Source of the DNA: Spirodela intermedia
Taxonomy: Eukaryota; Streptophyta; Magnoliopsida; Alismatales; Araceae
Direction: 5' to 3'
Assembly: GCA_902729315.2 (NCBI GenBank)
Contig: LR746281.1
Location: 2,974,501-3,038,500, forward strand
DNA length: 64,000 nt
Under the pieces are notes generated by a model. It saw only the letters and a list, made by a program, of their open reading frames with translations, made no database searches and was not told the origin of the DNA. The number at the start of each line of letters is the position of its first letter. Positions within the stretch are counted from its first letter, which is position 1. Shown here piece by piece: positions 24,845-37,000 of this stretch. The position numbers and the translations under genes were made by a program.

Positions 24845-26032
24845 ATGGCCGCCGCCGCCGCTGCTGCAGCCGCCGTCGCCGCCGGAGTCGCCGGACCCAT
24901 CTCCGCCGGGAAGGTAGGGGCCGACCCATCTCTCTCCCCTTCGCCGTCGCCCTCTCCTTCCTCCTCCAAATCGCCCGCCGCAGATTCCAGCCCCGGCAGC
25001 GAGCTCGAGCCCTCGAGCCCTAATTCCGACCCCTGCGACTCCAAGAACGTCGGAGCCCCTCCCCCGGGGAGGAAGATCTCCGCCGCCCGGCGCCTCCCGC
25101 CGCCGTGCTGGACGCAGGAGGAGACGGGCGCCCTGATCCAGGCGTACCGGCAGAAATGGTACGCCCTCCGGAGGGGGAATCTGAGAGCTCCGCACTGGGA
25201 GGAGGTCGCCGACGCGGTGGCCTCCCGGTGCCGCCATCTCTACGCCGCCGCCGGCAGCCCCAAGACGGCGGTGCAGTGCCGCCACAAGATGGAGAAGCTC
25301 CGGAAGAGGTACCGATCCGAGAAAAGGCGGCCCCACCGGACCTCCTGGGTCCACTTCCGGGAGATGGACGCCATGGAGATGGGGACGCCCAGCGGGGGAA
25401 CTGGGAGCGGCGGAGGCCCCACCTCTGCCGCGAAGGGGGCGGCGCCGCCGCCGCCGCCGTTCCCGGAGAATTTCTCCGGCGAGGAGGACAATGACCGCGA
25501 TGGGAGTGACGAGGAAGAAGAAGATGATGATGATGATGACGACGATGGCGAGAGGAACGGCGGCGTGATGTCCATATTGGCTAATGGTGGAAAGCCCATC
25601 GATGATCTGAGATTCCAGGTCCCGAAGGTTGTGAGGACGAAGGCCGACCACTGGGGGAACCCTAAATCCCACAACGCCGGAGGGAGCAACGGATGCTTCA
25701 AGGGGTTTCCCGGCGTGCCGGAGAGGAAGGCAGCGCCTTTAGCTGCGGCGGCGGTGGTGCGGAAGAGGGTGGAGGAGAGACGCAGGAAGGAGAGGGAACC
25801 GGCTGCGCTGGAGGAGGTGGCGGCGGCGGTGAGGATCCTGGGGGATGGGTTCTTGAGGGCGGAGGAGATGAAGATGGAGATGGCCAGGGAGATGGAGAAG
25901 CTGAGGATGGATATGGAGCTGAAGCGGACTGAGCTGGTCCTCGAGAGTCAGCGCTGGATTGTTGACGCCTTCGTCAAAGGGATTTGGCATGGAAAGAAGA
26001 AGAGGGCCAGGGTCTCCCCAGATTCTCACTAG
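24845..26032 (+). CDS. Trihelix transcription factor (SIP1/ASIL-like clade)
   Basis: An intronless frame of 395 residues. The Myb/SANT-like trihelix domain covers about residues 88-165. It starts CWTQEETGALIQAYRQKWYA, has the second tryptophan in HWEEVADAVASRC, and continues with SPKTAVQCRHKMEKLRKRYR and SWVHFREMDAM, which is the SIP1 clade pattern. Before it are a poly-Ala N-terminus and a Ser/Pro-rich linker. After it come a Gly/Pro-rich stretch, an acidic run of Glu/Asp (about 213-238), and a C-terminal amphipathic helix (about 305-385; EMEKLRMDMELKR then WIVDAFVKGIW) typical of this clade and likely to dimerise. Family members bind GT-type promoter elements and often repress. I chose the ATG at 24845 because the protein then begins as relatives do. 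The frame stays open back to 24461, but that extension is Pro/Arg low complexity. Confidence 0.93.
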   Translation: MAAAAAAAAAVAAGVAGPISAGKVGADPSLSPSPSPSPSSSKSPAADSSPGSELEPSSPNSDPCDSKNVGAPPPGRKISAARRLPPPCWTQEETGALIQAYRQKWYALRRGNLRAPHWEEVADAVASRCRHLYAAAGSPKTAVQCRHKMEKLRKRYRSEKRRPHRTSWVHFREMDAMEMGTPSGGTGSGGGPTSAAKGAAPPPPPFPENFSGEEDNDRDGSDEEEEDDDDDDDDGERNGGVMSILANGGKPIDDLRFQVPKVVRTKADHWGNPKSHNAGGSNGCFKGFPGVPERKAAPLAAAAVVRKRVEERRRKEREPAALEEVAAAVRILGDGFLRAEEMKMEMAREMEKLRMDMELKRTELVLESQRWIVDAFVKGIWHGKKKRARVSPDSH

Positions 26033-26156
26033 AAACATTCTCCATTCCAAGCCTTGATGATGGGTACCACCATGGTGGGCAAATGAGACTTTCTCTAGGG
26101 TTTCAAAAGTTGGGGAAGAATAGCTACTCCGCAGCCTCATCTGCAAAGCTCTCCCT

Positions 26157-26162
<6 letters not shown>

Positions 26163-26196
<34 letters not shown>
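26163..26196. repeat. (CT)n microsatellite in the 3' flank of the trihelix gene
   Basis: Seventeen CT dinucleotides begin about 130 bases after the stop codon, possibly within the 3' UTR. Confidence 0.95.
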
Positions 26197-26202
<6 letters not shown>

Positions 26203-29200
26203 CTGCTGTCTGCTAATCCTTCTTTCAAGGATCTCTTTCTCGTTGGCTTGCCGGAAAGCACTCTCAGGGATGGATCCCTTGACTCTGTAGTAGTCGGAGC
26301 ACAGACTCATTTTCTGATCTAACCAAAGACTGACACTGCTGGTGGGCCATCTCCCATCTTATCTGTTCATTCCCTTGGATTTTGCGTGACACTGCTTGCT
26401 TTAATGGTGCAGAGATATTTTACCTGGATATACAGTTTCTCTATTGGGGTTATCTCCTTCCTTGTTTCAAAGGCTTTTCTGTTGAGTTGGTATATTGTAA
26501 TATTACTGGCCTTCTGGGTCTGGGATCTTTAGAATATATAATTCCATGTGCCAAGCAGGAAAGTTTCTCTTTTTATGCATTTTGCTGATGTGTTATGTCG
26601 GACACTGTTCCTTAATAATGCCGGCTAAGTCAATCCCATCTTTACTTCTTGTTGGTGTGCCTCAGATTCTTCTGTTCTCTCCTCTTATAGTCCAAGCTGT
26701 CGTCTTGGCACAGTTAATGTGTATAAATGCACCCAATTTCTCAAGCTAATGCTGTCGCATTGCTTTGATTAATTGCTTTTTTAAGATGTCATTTGGCTTA
26801 AATAATTAGAACACTCGACTCATTTCGTGGAGGTTCTTGCTCTGTAAAGCTCTTTTCTAGCTCACTAATTTCACTTGTATCTTTCTTTATCAAGCTGGTA
26901 TCTGAAATTGCCAAAGAAAGTATAGTTTTACCACCTTCTTGATAATCTTTCATTGATGAGGCCACCCACTCTCTGGTGATTATAAATTCACCGCACTGTT
27001 CACTCACAGAGGTCGCTGCCTATTGCTCCAATGTGTTGATCTAAATTTAAATGGGCAACTGGTTATTGATGAGCTTCTGGGGCATTGTATGGAAAAATAA
27101 GGAATTGATTTGGCTAAACTGGGATAATCTGATGTATACTCATTTTTCATCAGGAATTCTGTATTTCCACTGAAGAACAGAAGCAACAAATTATTATTAT
27201 TATCAGTAATTTACCTAAAAAGACTTTAATAGGCATTTTACTTGATTTTTGTAGAAGTGACCTAAGACAATTCTTTGTAGAATGTAGGAATTTATATGAC
27301 ACTTAGTTCCAGCTTAATATTCATGCAAACTACTCGATGTGGTTCAACATTTTATTTCAATTAAAGACGTGCTTGTTTAAATTGAAGAGTTATATATCTA
27401 AGTACGGTTTTCCTTCCTTTAACACCCAAAGATTGTGCAATCATGACCAATTCAATATGGCTCCAATTTATTTATCAATCTTTTATTCAACTCTATCCAG
27501 TGGACTCATCCACTTCCACCTTGCCAATCAGGTTGAAAATGCAGACATGATTTGGGATGGAAAAGTCTGCACAAGTCTTTGGTTGGGATTATTAATGAGA
27601 ATAAATGACACCAGTTAAATCTTATTAAATTTTTTTTTTGGGAAGAAAAATTTCCAAAACGTGAATTAACTATTAATTGCATGTGATTTGTGAGTTTTAA
27701 AAGGCCATTCGTTCATGCTCTTGAACACCAAGCTTTGGCCCATTTTTCATTGACGCCCATGCTTGTCCTTCACTGTAAAACTCAGAAACCTATTCTCAAT
27801 TTAGAGACTGTACTTATTTGTGCCTTTGTTTCAGTTTATATTAGAAGGGATTGATATACTTCATCCTAATAATTTTTATTATTCTTATGAAAAAATAAAC
27901 TCACTAGTACCTTAGTACTTCATGGATATCATTGTGAGAATACTTGGGTATTGCTAAATAATTGGGTATTGCTTCACCTATCACATCTCATAAGATCACC
28001 AAGCATGGGAAAAATTCTGGGAGTTCAACCCTCCATACTATCTAATTTAAAAGGAAAACTCTTTAAATATAGATTTTGTTGAATTTAGATGATTATGTAA
28101 ATAATTTAGTTAGTAGATTAGAGAATATTTTGGCATGGTGCGATATGTAGATGATTTAACAATGGGGTTGACTTGTCATAATTTGTGTGCAAATTCACCC
28201 TTTAATGATTTCATTAACTCTTTTACTTCATTTCAACTTATCTTCTTTGTTTACTCAACTAGGTATGTTGCCTTAGGAGCATTTTAATTTGCCAAGGTGT
28301 GTTTTGGCTCCCATGTTAAATTATTTCCTATTTATGTAGTATATTTTGATATTTCAATATTTTGGTTTCAAGAGAAGCGTTATGATTGTTGAGTCATCAA
28401 TTTCTAAATTTCAAAAGCATTTTTATTGAAATGTATAAAGATGAGGTTGCACTTAGTAGTTAATAAGCTTACTAAAATGTTGAAGAGATTTGTGTAGGAA
28501 AAATTGGATCACTATGAAGATCCTCCTAGACATGATTATATTTCTTGAACTAACCATGGATGTAATGACGGTTTCAATATGTCTCTTGATTCGTACTATG
28601 ACATATTGGTTTTCTATGATTTATGAGCTTTTGGGGGGCATATATTTTGGCAATCTGATTGTTGTACTTTATTGAATTACTAGCATTACTATTTGTAAAT
28701 TATTGATATTTTTGTTGCATTATTGATGAAAACTTTGCAAGAAAGTAGCAATACTTTCACCTTGTTTAACTTTTCATTTTGAGCAAAGCACCCTTTTGGA
28801 AGTGTCAATTCTTAAAATCAAAGTGTTGACACTTTATTTTATCACATATTATAGATGCTGTCTTTATCTCTATGATGTAATATTCACATTATTCATCATC
28901 TCTAGCTGTTAATACTTTTCATTTTTCATTTTTAGTATAATAGTTAATTAGCTCATATATCCTTCAAATTCATATCTTAAAAAATGCCTAGTTGTACCTT
29001 ACACTTTCTTAGCTGTTGCCCATTAAACTAAGAGCCTTTATAAAATATAAATAAAGGTAAATCTTACATGCCTATTGTGTGAAGCTCCCTTGAGTATGAA
29101 AGTTGACTCTTGAATTTATATGTTTTATAAATCACCGTACAATATATTTCTCCTTAACAAAAACACAACAACTTTTGCACAAGGAATTGAGAAATGGATT

Positions 29201-32200
29201 TTCGATCCATTATCTTCATAGGACGTTAGTTTCTCATTTTATTGACCTCAAAATGTTCAAAAATATCACCATTTGTTCCATCCCAATAAAACTATTCACA
29301 AATGCTTCTAATTAATCTTCTGGTGATGTTACATTTTTCTTTTATCTATCTTTTTCTTCTCATGATGAATTTACCTTTTCATCTCGAGTCAATTGATTAT
29401 TTGAATTGTGTCCTTTTCTTAAAATACATAAAATTGTGAAACATCTACAAATCAATCTTAGCTTTGGTGAAACTTCTCCTTGGATCTGTACAGAAATCGA
29501 TCATCATTTTACTGCAATGTAACATTGTTGTAACAATGATGTAAAATGATCATTTTTACTTTATAGATATTTTTTAGTTCTAAAATAAGACAAACTTATA
29601 AGTTTTTCTTAAACTCCTTTGACATTATTGTGAAGGTGTCTAAAACTTTACAATGATTGCCAACATGCATGTTTGGTTCTTTAATGCTAAAGTCAACAAC
29701 ATTTTGACATGAGTTGGAATTCAACAATTCTAAAACTGTTTTAAATGTCAAAACTAAGATTGAAGAATATAGTGTTTCTAGGAGAGACAAGATCACATGA
29801 ACCTCACATAAATATCAACTTAATTATTTTCAGACTCATGTAGATAAAATGAACGATTAACTTTATTTTAAGTGAATATTTTCAATCAAACTTAAACCTT
29901 TCTAAAAATCGTCCAAATGTCACTATTTTTCCTTTGTGTAGTTAGCTATCATCTATTGTAAATGTTTTGCATATAAGATACCCAACTACCTTGTTGCATG
30001 GTATATTTATTTCACTACTGGAGACTCATTCCAACTAGAAAGTACACGAGTCTTTCCATTCAATAAAGTTAATTTCACTCAATTTCTATGAAACATTAAA
30101 AAATGCACCACAAATAAATCATATATTTAAAATGAGAAACCATGGAATTAAATTAAGAGTAAAAATGAGAAATAAATAATTGAGCCTTATTAGCTATTAA
30201 AATATTATCTTATGATTATAGTGCTCATATTTATTAATTATATTATAGTCCTAGATTCAATAGAAGATATCTAGTAACAAAGGAGCAACATATATTTAGA
30301 GAAAACTTTGATCAACATATCATTACATGATTGAGTTTATTGTAAATCACACACTACATTTGCATAACAATAAAACTTAATTGTCAGTAGCAATAATTTC
30401 ATTCTTTTTATATGTACTATAATACTTTTCTTCATCCGATGAGATTAGCTAAACGAATAAATAGATGGCACATGGACTACATTGTCCTATTTTTACAAGA
30501 CCTAGCTACATGTGCACACACCTTAAGATTATATGCACTATTTAGTCAATCTATTGGATAGTCCATAGACAATGAATAATAATTGAACTAGTATATGCCA
30601 CCAAGACAGCATCATGACAACCAACATTGAACTAGATAAGAGCATAAAGATTTAACAAAGCCAGAATTGTTATACATGCAAAAATTATAATTACAAATAA
30701 CATGTTGACTCACCAAATAAAATGCAATGAACATTGACCAAGTTCTAGTTAAATACTTCAAAAATTGGCCCAATTTCAACATATCTTATCCATTAAATCA
30801 AATGAGCTGACACTATTGGTCTGTGGAGTGTGAAAATGAGAACCAAAAGAGGTAGGTGAATGTCTTTTCGAATCTCAAAGGTTTGGTCTAACTTAACTTA
30901 GGTTTTTATAAATAAGGTGAGCCAATTGATTTGATTAGTAAAGCCAGGGGTGTGCTTACAATGCTTGAGTTATCAACATACTATATTCTTCCAAGAGCAC
31001 ATCTTTTAGATTTTATGGCTCTCTTTGAAGTCAACTACCCATTAAGCTCATAAAGTCATGGATTTAATTGACCCTCCATTAGACACTCAATGTAAGCTCA
31101 TTGTTCTAAATTCATTACTCTAAAGTTAGGTTTTGTCAACTAAGCACTCTCTTCTAGGAATAATTTAATCACTCAAAGCCCTTACAAAATACTAAAAAAT
31201 GCCACTCTTAGAAATTTATAACATAGTGTGTCCTTGATATTAGGCTCATAATTTCCAAAGAGAAACCAGGAGAGGAGCACCTTTATTATTGTGATAGAAA
31301 TGTCCAATAAGGATTTTTATTGTGATTTAGCCACCTATGTATTGTAGTCTCCTAAAGACACCTTTCTTTGGTTCTACTATTCCCCTTGCACCAATGAATT
31401 CATAGACCTAGTAACTCAATGACAATATTTTCAATGCTAACATGTTGACTTAGATTATAGCTCTAAATATGGCTCCTGCATCTAGCAGACACTTGCCAAA
31501 ATAGCCCTCTACTAAAATCAACAAATATTGTTAAAGAAAATATCTATCGTATGAATTACACAACATAAGTTTTCCTTGAAACATCCACGAAGCTTGACAT
31601 TTTGATGTGGCTGCTTGATTCTTATTTTCCTCAATTAAATATGAATGTCTTTTTGCAAGTGGGCTCTTTCTCCATCAATGCATATTCATTAGCTTTATAG
31701 AGGTTAAGATTTGCTTCCTTCACTGTGAGAATGGTTGAAAATTTCTTGTTTCTATGATTTCCAATAAATATTTTTTAATTTCTAATGTCCGATTCATTGT
31801 AATGTACCACTATGTTGCTATCCTTTTTTTTCTTTTTAATAAAGGACACTTCAGTACTCAACTTAGGTGAGTTGACTCAACATGAAAATAAAAGGTAAAC
31901 TGCTATATATTTAATCCTCATTTTCTTGAGAATTTCAACATTGGATTAATACCATTATTTAAAAATAATTAATGATATTGTACTACTATAAAATTACTAT
32001 TTTTCATTGACAAATCCACCAATCAAAGTTGTGATTGATTCAAAGGCAACAAAAGGATGTCAATGAGAGTATTGGAAGGAACAAGTTTTGTCATTTTAGT
32101 GCTGCAACTTGATTCAACATTTTATCACCAGAGTTATGAAGGTGTTTGGCCTTGAACTCCTCTAAACATTAAATCAATTGTTATATACCGTCTCATTTTA

Positions 32201-33686
32201 CTCATTCGATTATTTCAACAACAACAAAATATTTTTGACTCAAAAGTCAAATGTCAATACACATCTCACTTGCAAAATTCAATCAATACTTGGTCACATA
32301 CTATTTTTGAGGCCACATTCAACCCCTCTTTAAATAGTTGTGGGGGACAAAGAAGCACAAGAAAAAATGTTAAGAACAGAAGCACTCTACCTTCTTTAAG
32401 ATTTAAATTTTATGTGAAGTGCAAGGTTGAGGCCTTACTTCATTTGCTATCTAAAAATTCATCAAGTAACATGGAGTTCATTTAGACATTCTTTGTTTCT
32501 TGTAACATAAGAATAATCTCGCTATCGAGATAGGCTTGTATTGTTAAAGAGTTTTTCGAAGCACCATTGAGAAGTTATTTGGAGACTCCATAAATTTAGA
32601 ATGGATCCTGTAGATATCTAGATAAGCAAACTCTTTATGGAGAAATATCTTTGATTAATAATTAAATGAGAAAGATGTCCATCCAAGCATCTTCTCTCTC
32701 TTGTAACAGACAAAGACAAGGATTGATAATGTAAAGAATAACTAGTTGATTATTATTAAGACTAAGAAATCACCCATCTATATTACTATTTTTTATGAAA
32801 AATTATAAATCATGTTATCTACATGAAATTAAAGTTCACTTAATTATTGACATAATTTTTTTGACTAATGTTAAGGTGTATTTTGATTTAACATTATACA
32901 AATCTTAAACTAGTCAAATATTACGATTTCAGAAAATACTACAAAATATTATGAAATATGCTGTAATTTTGAGTAAAAAAATGTCCCTAGTAAAATCTGA
33001 TAAAAAATATATTTCCATCTGAAATAAGGTTACAAAAGCACATAAAATACCCAACATATATCTCTACATTTTATGTAAAAAACTTCTAATTTCTTTTCTA
33101 ACTATCCAATGAGAAAATCTGTTTAACCATTAGCACATGAGAAAAAAATTCGAAACCATACTAAATTTGTGCTTGACTTCCAAGTGATCTCAGATCAAAT
33201 TGAAGCTAATTAGGGATGTTATACTTTTCTTACCATATTTTAACTTCATCCTCAAAATTGTGACTTTAACATGATTACTATTCAGGAAAAGAGAGAGTGA
33301 AACGTTAGATCTTTATATAGATATATACAAATTATGGATAAGTGAGGAGTAAAGTTTGCTTTCAAATTGATGTGAATATGAGAAGAAAGGTCAACAAATG
33401 AAGTTGACACGTTCCTTGAGCAAGTGCATCATAATGTACATGGAGAGGACAATGCTGAATACAGTGTCATGATTGTGCTCATAGCCTCAATAAAGACGAA
33501 TGGAAAAAAAAATTCACTATTCTAACGCCAAGTATAACATTATGACAACCAGAATTATCTCATCATGGAGAGTTGATTATCTCATAGTTCACAATTCAAG
33601 TGACTGGAATCATAAAATAGTCCTCACATAATTGATCATTTTCAGAAGTTGACTTTTCTCATAGCAATACATTTGTCCTTGAGTGA

Positions 33687-33690
<4 letters not shown>

Positions 33691-33731
<41 letters not shown>
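33691..33731. repeat. (GA)n microsatellite
   Basis: About 20 GA dinucleotides, about 310 bases downstream (in the minus sense) of the CNNM-like stop codon. Confidence 0.95.
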
Positions 33732-33732
<1 letters not shown>

Positions 33733-34040
33733 CATCACATATTTATTACAAAAGACTTTTGATAGAGGCACTGATGATAGCTCATTCTAGTGGTACTCTA
33801 GACATCTAACTCAACCTTCTGAAAGCATAAGTACATTTGCTTATATGAAGTCACCAACTGAACTTGCCGCCTGATGGCGATGCTCATCTAGAGCAATACT
33901 CATATCCATCACTTTTCATCACTTTCAGATGCTGGAGCATCACTATAACCATCACTTTTCATCAAATAAGTAATTAATTGATTTTTTAATGAAATTTCTT
34001 CCATTACCTCAGGTATAGTGGGAAAGCACAAAATAAGTCG

Positions 34041-37000
34041 CTATAAACCATCTCTCTGATGCAATTCCGATGAGATCCCCAGACCCTGAATAGAGGGGAG
34101 GGCACACATGAACTTGAAAGAAAATTTCTAACTACAGATTAGAAAAACAAGGGATAGAAGGTGCCTCCTCAGATGCTAGAAATATGCAATCAGACAAATT
34201 ATTTAACATTGAAATGTTGTTTTATATCGCATCTATTCATGTGAGCATAGGTGGATAGAAAACTCGCATTCAATATATTTTTTACCTGAACTAATTCAAA
34301 TAGACAAAGGGAACTTGATTGCAGGGTGATATATCTGGGATATTTTATACATAAACTTTTCTATGTCAATGAGAAATTTGGAGAATTCACGTCAATAGAT
34401 TGAATTGAGAACAACACAAATAGAATTCGCACAGTTAAATAGAGGGATAAGTGAGCAATTCAACAAGCTTGATCGGTGAATTTGACTGAGAAAACCCTCT
34501 GCTTTGCCTACTAAATAGAGAGAGATTTGGTGAGATATATTAGCTCATTTGATTACTTAAAATTAACCATTTTTATAGATTAATGTTTCTTGGGAAAACA
34601 TGTTAAAAAGGGATACGTGAAATAATGTCCCAGAAGGAGCAGTTAAAATAATATTTTCATTGCAAATAAAAATTGTTAAAATGTATTAGGACAACGTGTG
34701 ATATTGAGATTTGGGAGGAGACGTCGGACAATCATACTCTAGGGCTGAGATAAATAAATTAAGGAGTATCAGTTCTGGAACTAATACATGAAAGGGACTA
34801 AGAAGCAATCATAAAGATTTCTGCACTTACTTGATTTGAAGGAGTGCGGCTGTCAGCTGCATGTCGAGGTGGAGAACCAACAGGAGCTTGAACAGGTGAG
34901 CTCAAGATAGAGCTATGACGATGAGGAAGAGGAGACCCCACTGAAATCTGCCTCTGAAAGAGGGTGGTGGTCGCAGCCGCAGGAGATTTTGGAGATGATA
35001 TCTTTGGAGGCACCATATTTATTCTGATCCTGAAAAAATAATGGAGAGAATTTCAAACTAAATGAAGGTGAAGGGAGAGAAGGAGCATAATAGGTAAAAT
35101 TTATTCACCTGTCATGCATGTAAACATATTCATCCGTTTCATCCAAGATCTCCTCCTTCAAAAAAAATCAGGTATAATGTCAGGAAGGTGTAGGGCCACA
35201 AGAGAGAACTTTCACGAAGGTTAGAAGAGAATAGTTTCATCCAGTGCCTTTGAAGAAATATGATCCAGAGTAGTACACGTAAGTAATTCTCAAATGGCTG
35301 TTGCTTGTGACCACAAAATTGAAAATCTCACAAGCATCGGCAAACAATTGCATACGATTCTCGTCTGCTCATGGATGGCCATTCAACATTACGCTGAAGG
35401 TTATTTACTGTAAGTGACATCCTGATTATTTCAGCGTAAAGAATATGGATCCAAAGTACAAGTTTGGGGTCGATCCTTACGAAATTCTATCCAAGACAGG
35501 TTGGTAACTAATATGCTTTACCGATATTCTCAAAAGTAATATGATATTTTAATGCAGAGCCAGAGTGAAACAAAATGAAACCCATCCCAGCGAAAATCAT
35601 CAATATCATAATACCCATTGTGCTAGAAGATGCGAAGAGATATAATAAAATTTTTATGAGTAATCTAAATCTATATTACATTCCATGTAAGCACTAAATC
35701 AGATTTGACCATGTACAGGTAGAAGCATAATCACACTAACAAACGGAAGATGTCATCTATACCCCAAGTTATCCAAGAGTTTTTGAAGTAAATTGCATGA
35801 TTCTAATATTTCAAACCTGTAGCAACTCCTCCATAACATCTTCCATTGTTATGATACCAACGACTTCCTCATCGGGAGGATAGCTTGGCAGGGAATCCAA
35901 ATCGTCAAGAATATTCTGCTGTCGTAATCGCTCCCATTTCTTTATCTGTGGGTGATTATCTCCACGTTGGTCCATGCTTCTTAAAACAGGACTACGCATT
36001 CTTTCCCCTGGAAGTTGATAATCGGCCTTTTAGCCCCAAAAATGGCATAATATCATGTAGACTTAGTCTTCCTCAGATACAGATGTGACACACAATATTT
36101 CATATCAGCTCAAAGATCAAAGACTAGTTACAAGAAAATAATTATGGAAAGTACCATCAGTCCGCCTCTGACTCCGATTGGTTCTGGTTTCAGACCCGTT
36201 GTTGTTGAATTTTTCCACTGTTGTGCTAGTATCCTTTATTTGCTTCACAACCACAGCCATGTGGCTATGACCTTTTTGGAATTCGTTTAGCATATCATAA
36301 AGTGGGAGATCATCTGCAACCCTGGAACATAGAAAGGCTTTAATAACTAAAGAAATTGATGGTAACTGAATGAAAACCAGAAAAAATGGAACCTACTGTA
36401 GAACTTATTGTATTTAGAGGCAACAGTATAGATAGTCACAAGGAAACCAAATATTTACCCATGGATAATGAATCAAGGAAACACTCTTTAGACGTACCAG
36501 AAATACTGAAATATAAGAAAAACTCGCATTCTGTAGAAGTAACTATCTCACCCTCAACTTGTCACATAAAATAAAAATGGCCACTGTGCACCGCAGTCAT
36601 TTGCACGTCAGTTCAATTATGAAATATCTCACATTCACTAAACTTGATAAACGCACACCACCTGGACAGTTGCTGACAATTAAAATGAAATTGAAGAACC
36701 AAACAGGTGGGATGCATGACACTGGGTATTGGTTGAGTGTGATTTAAATTGGCCTATGAATCACAAAAGTGACACTCTCGAAGAGGTTATCGAGGAGAAA
36801 TACCGAAAAGAAATACAGAACCAAGAGAGAGGTGAGGAACATCAGAACATCTGCGCAAGCTTTAGAAACATGAAGAGAGTGGCATACATCTATCATCAAT
36901 GGCTGATCCTTTTTGTATGAGCTAGTTCAGATCGGGATGTCTTGAGGAATACGTATTTTTTTCTTGTTGGAGTTGGATTGACTAGATCTACTTGGGTCCA

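Larger units (their letters stand above)
26033..34040. other. Long AT-rich intergenic region, no gene seen
   Basis: The first few hundred bases probably include the trihelix 3' UTR. Thereafter the DNA is AT-rich and stop-dense. Open frames do not exceed about 95 codons and none resembles a known family. No LTR pair, terminal inverted repeats or RT motif could be recognised. A GA run lies at 33691-33731, near the 3' end of the CNNM-like gene. Confidence 0.5.

Noticed and set aside
24836-25672. A 278-codon minus-strand frame opposite the trihelix gene
   Set aside because: It is an antisense shadow of high-GC codons; low complexity, no domain.
35997-36035. Alternative acceptor AAAAG|GCCGATTATC for the CNNM-like exon 10
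   Set aside because: It puts exon 10 out of frame with exon 9. The acceptor CTTCCAG at 36008 keeps the phase.
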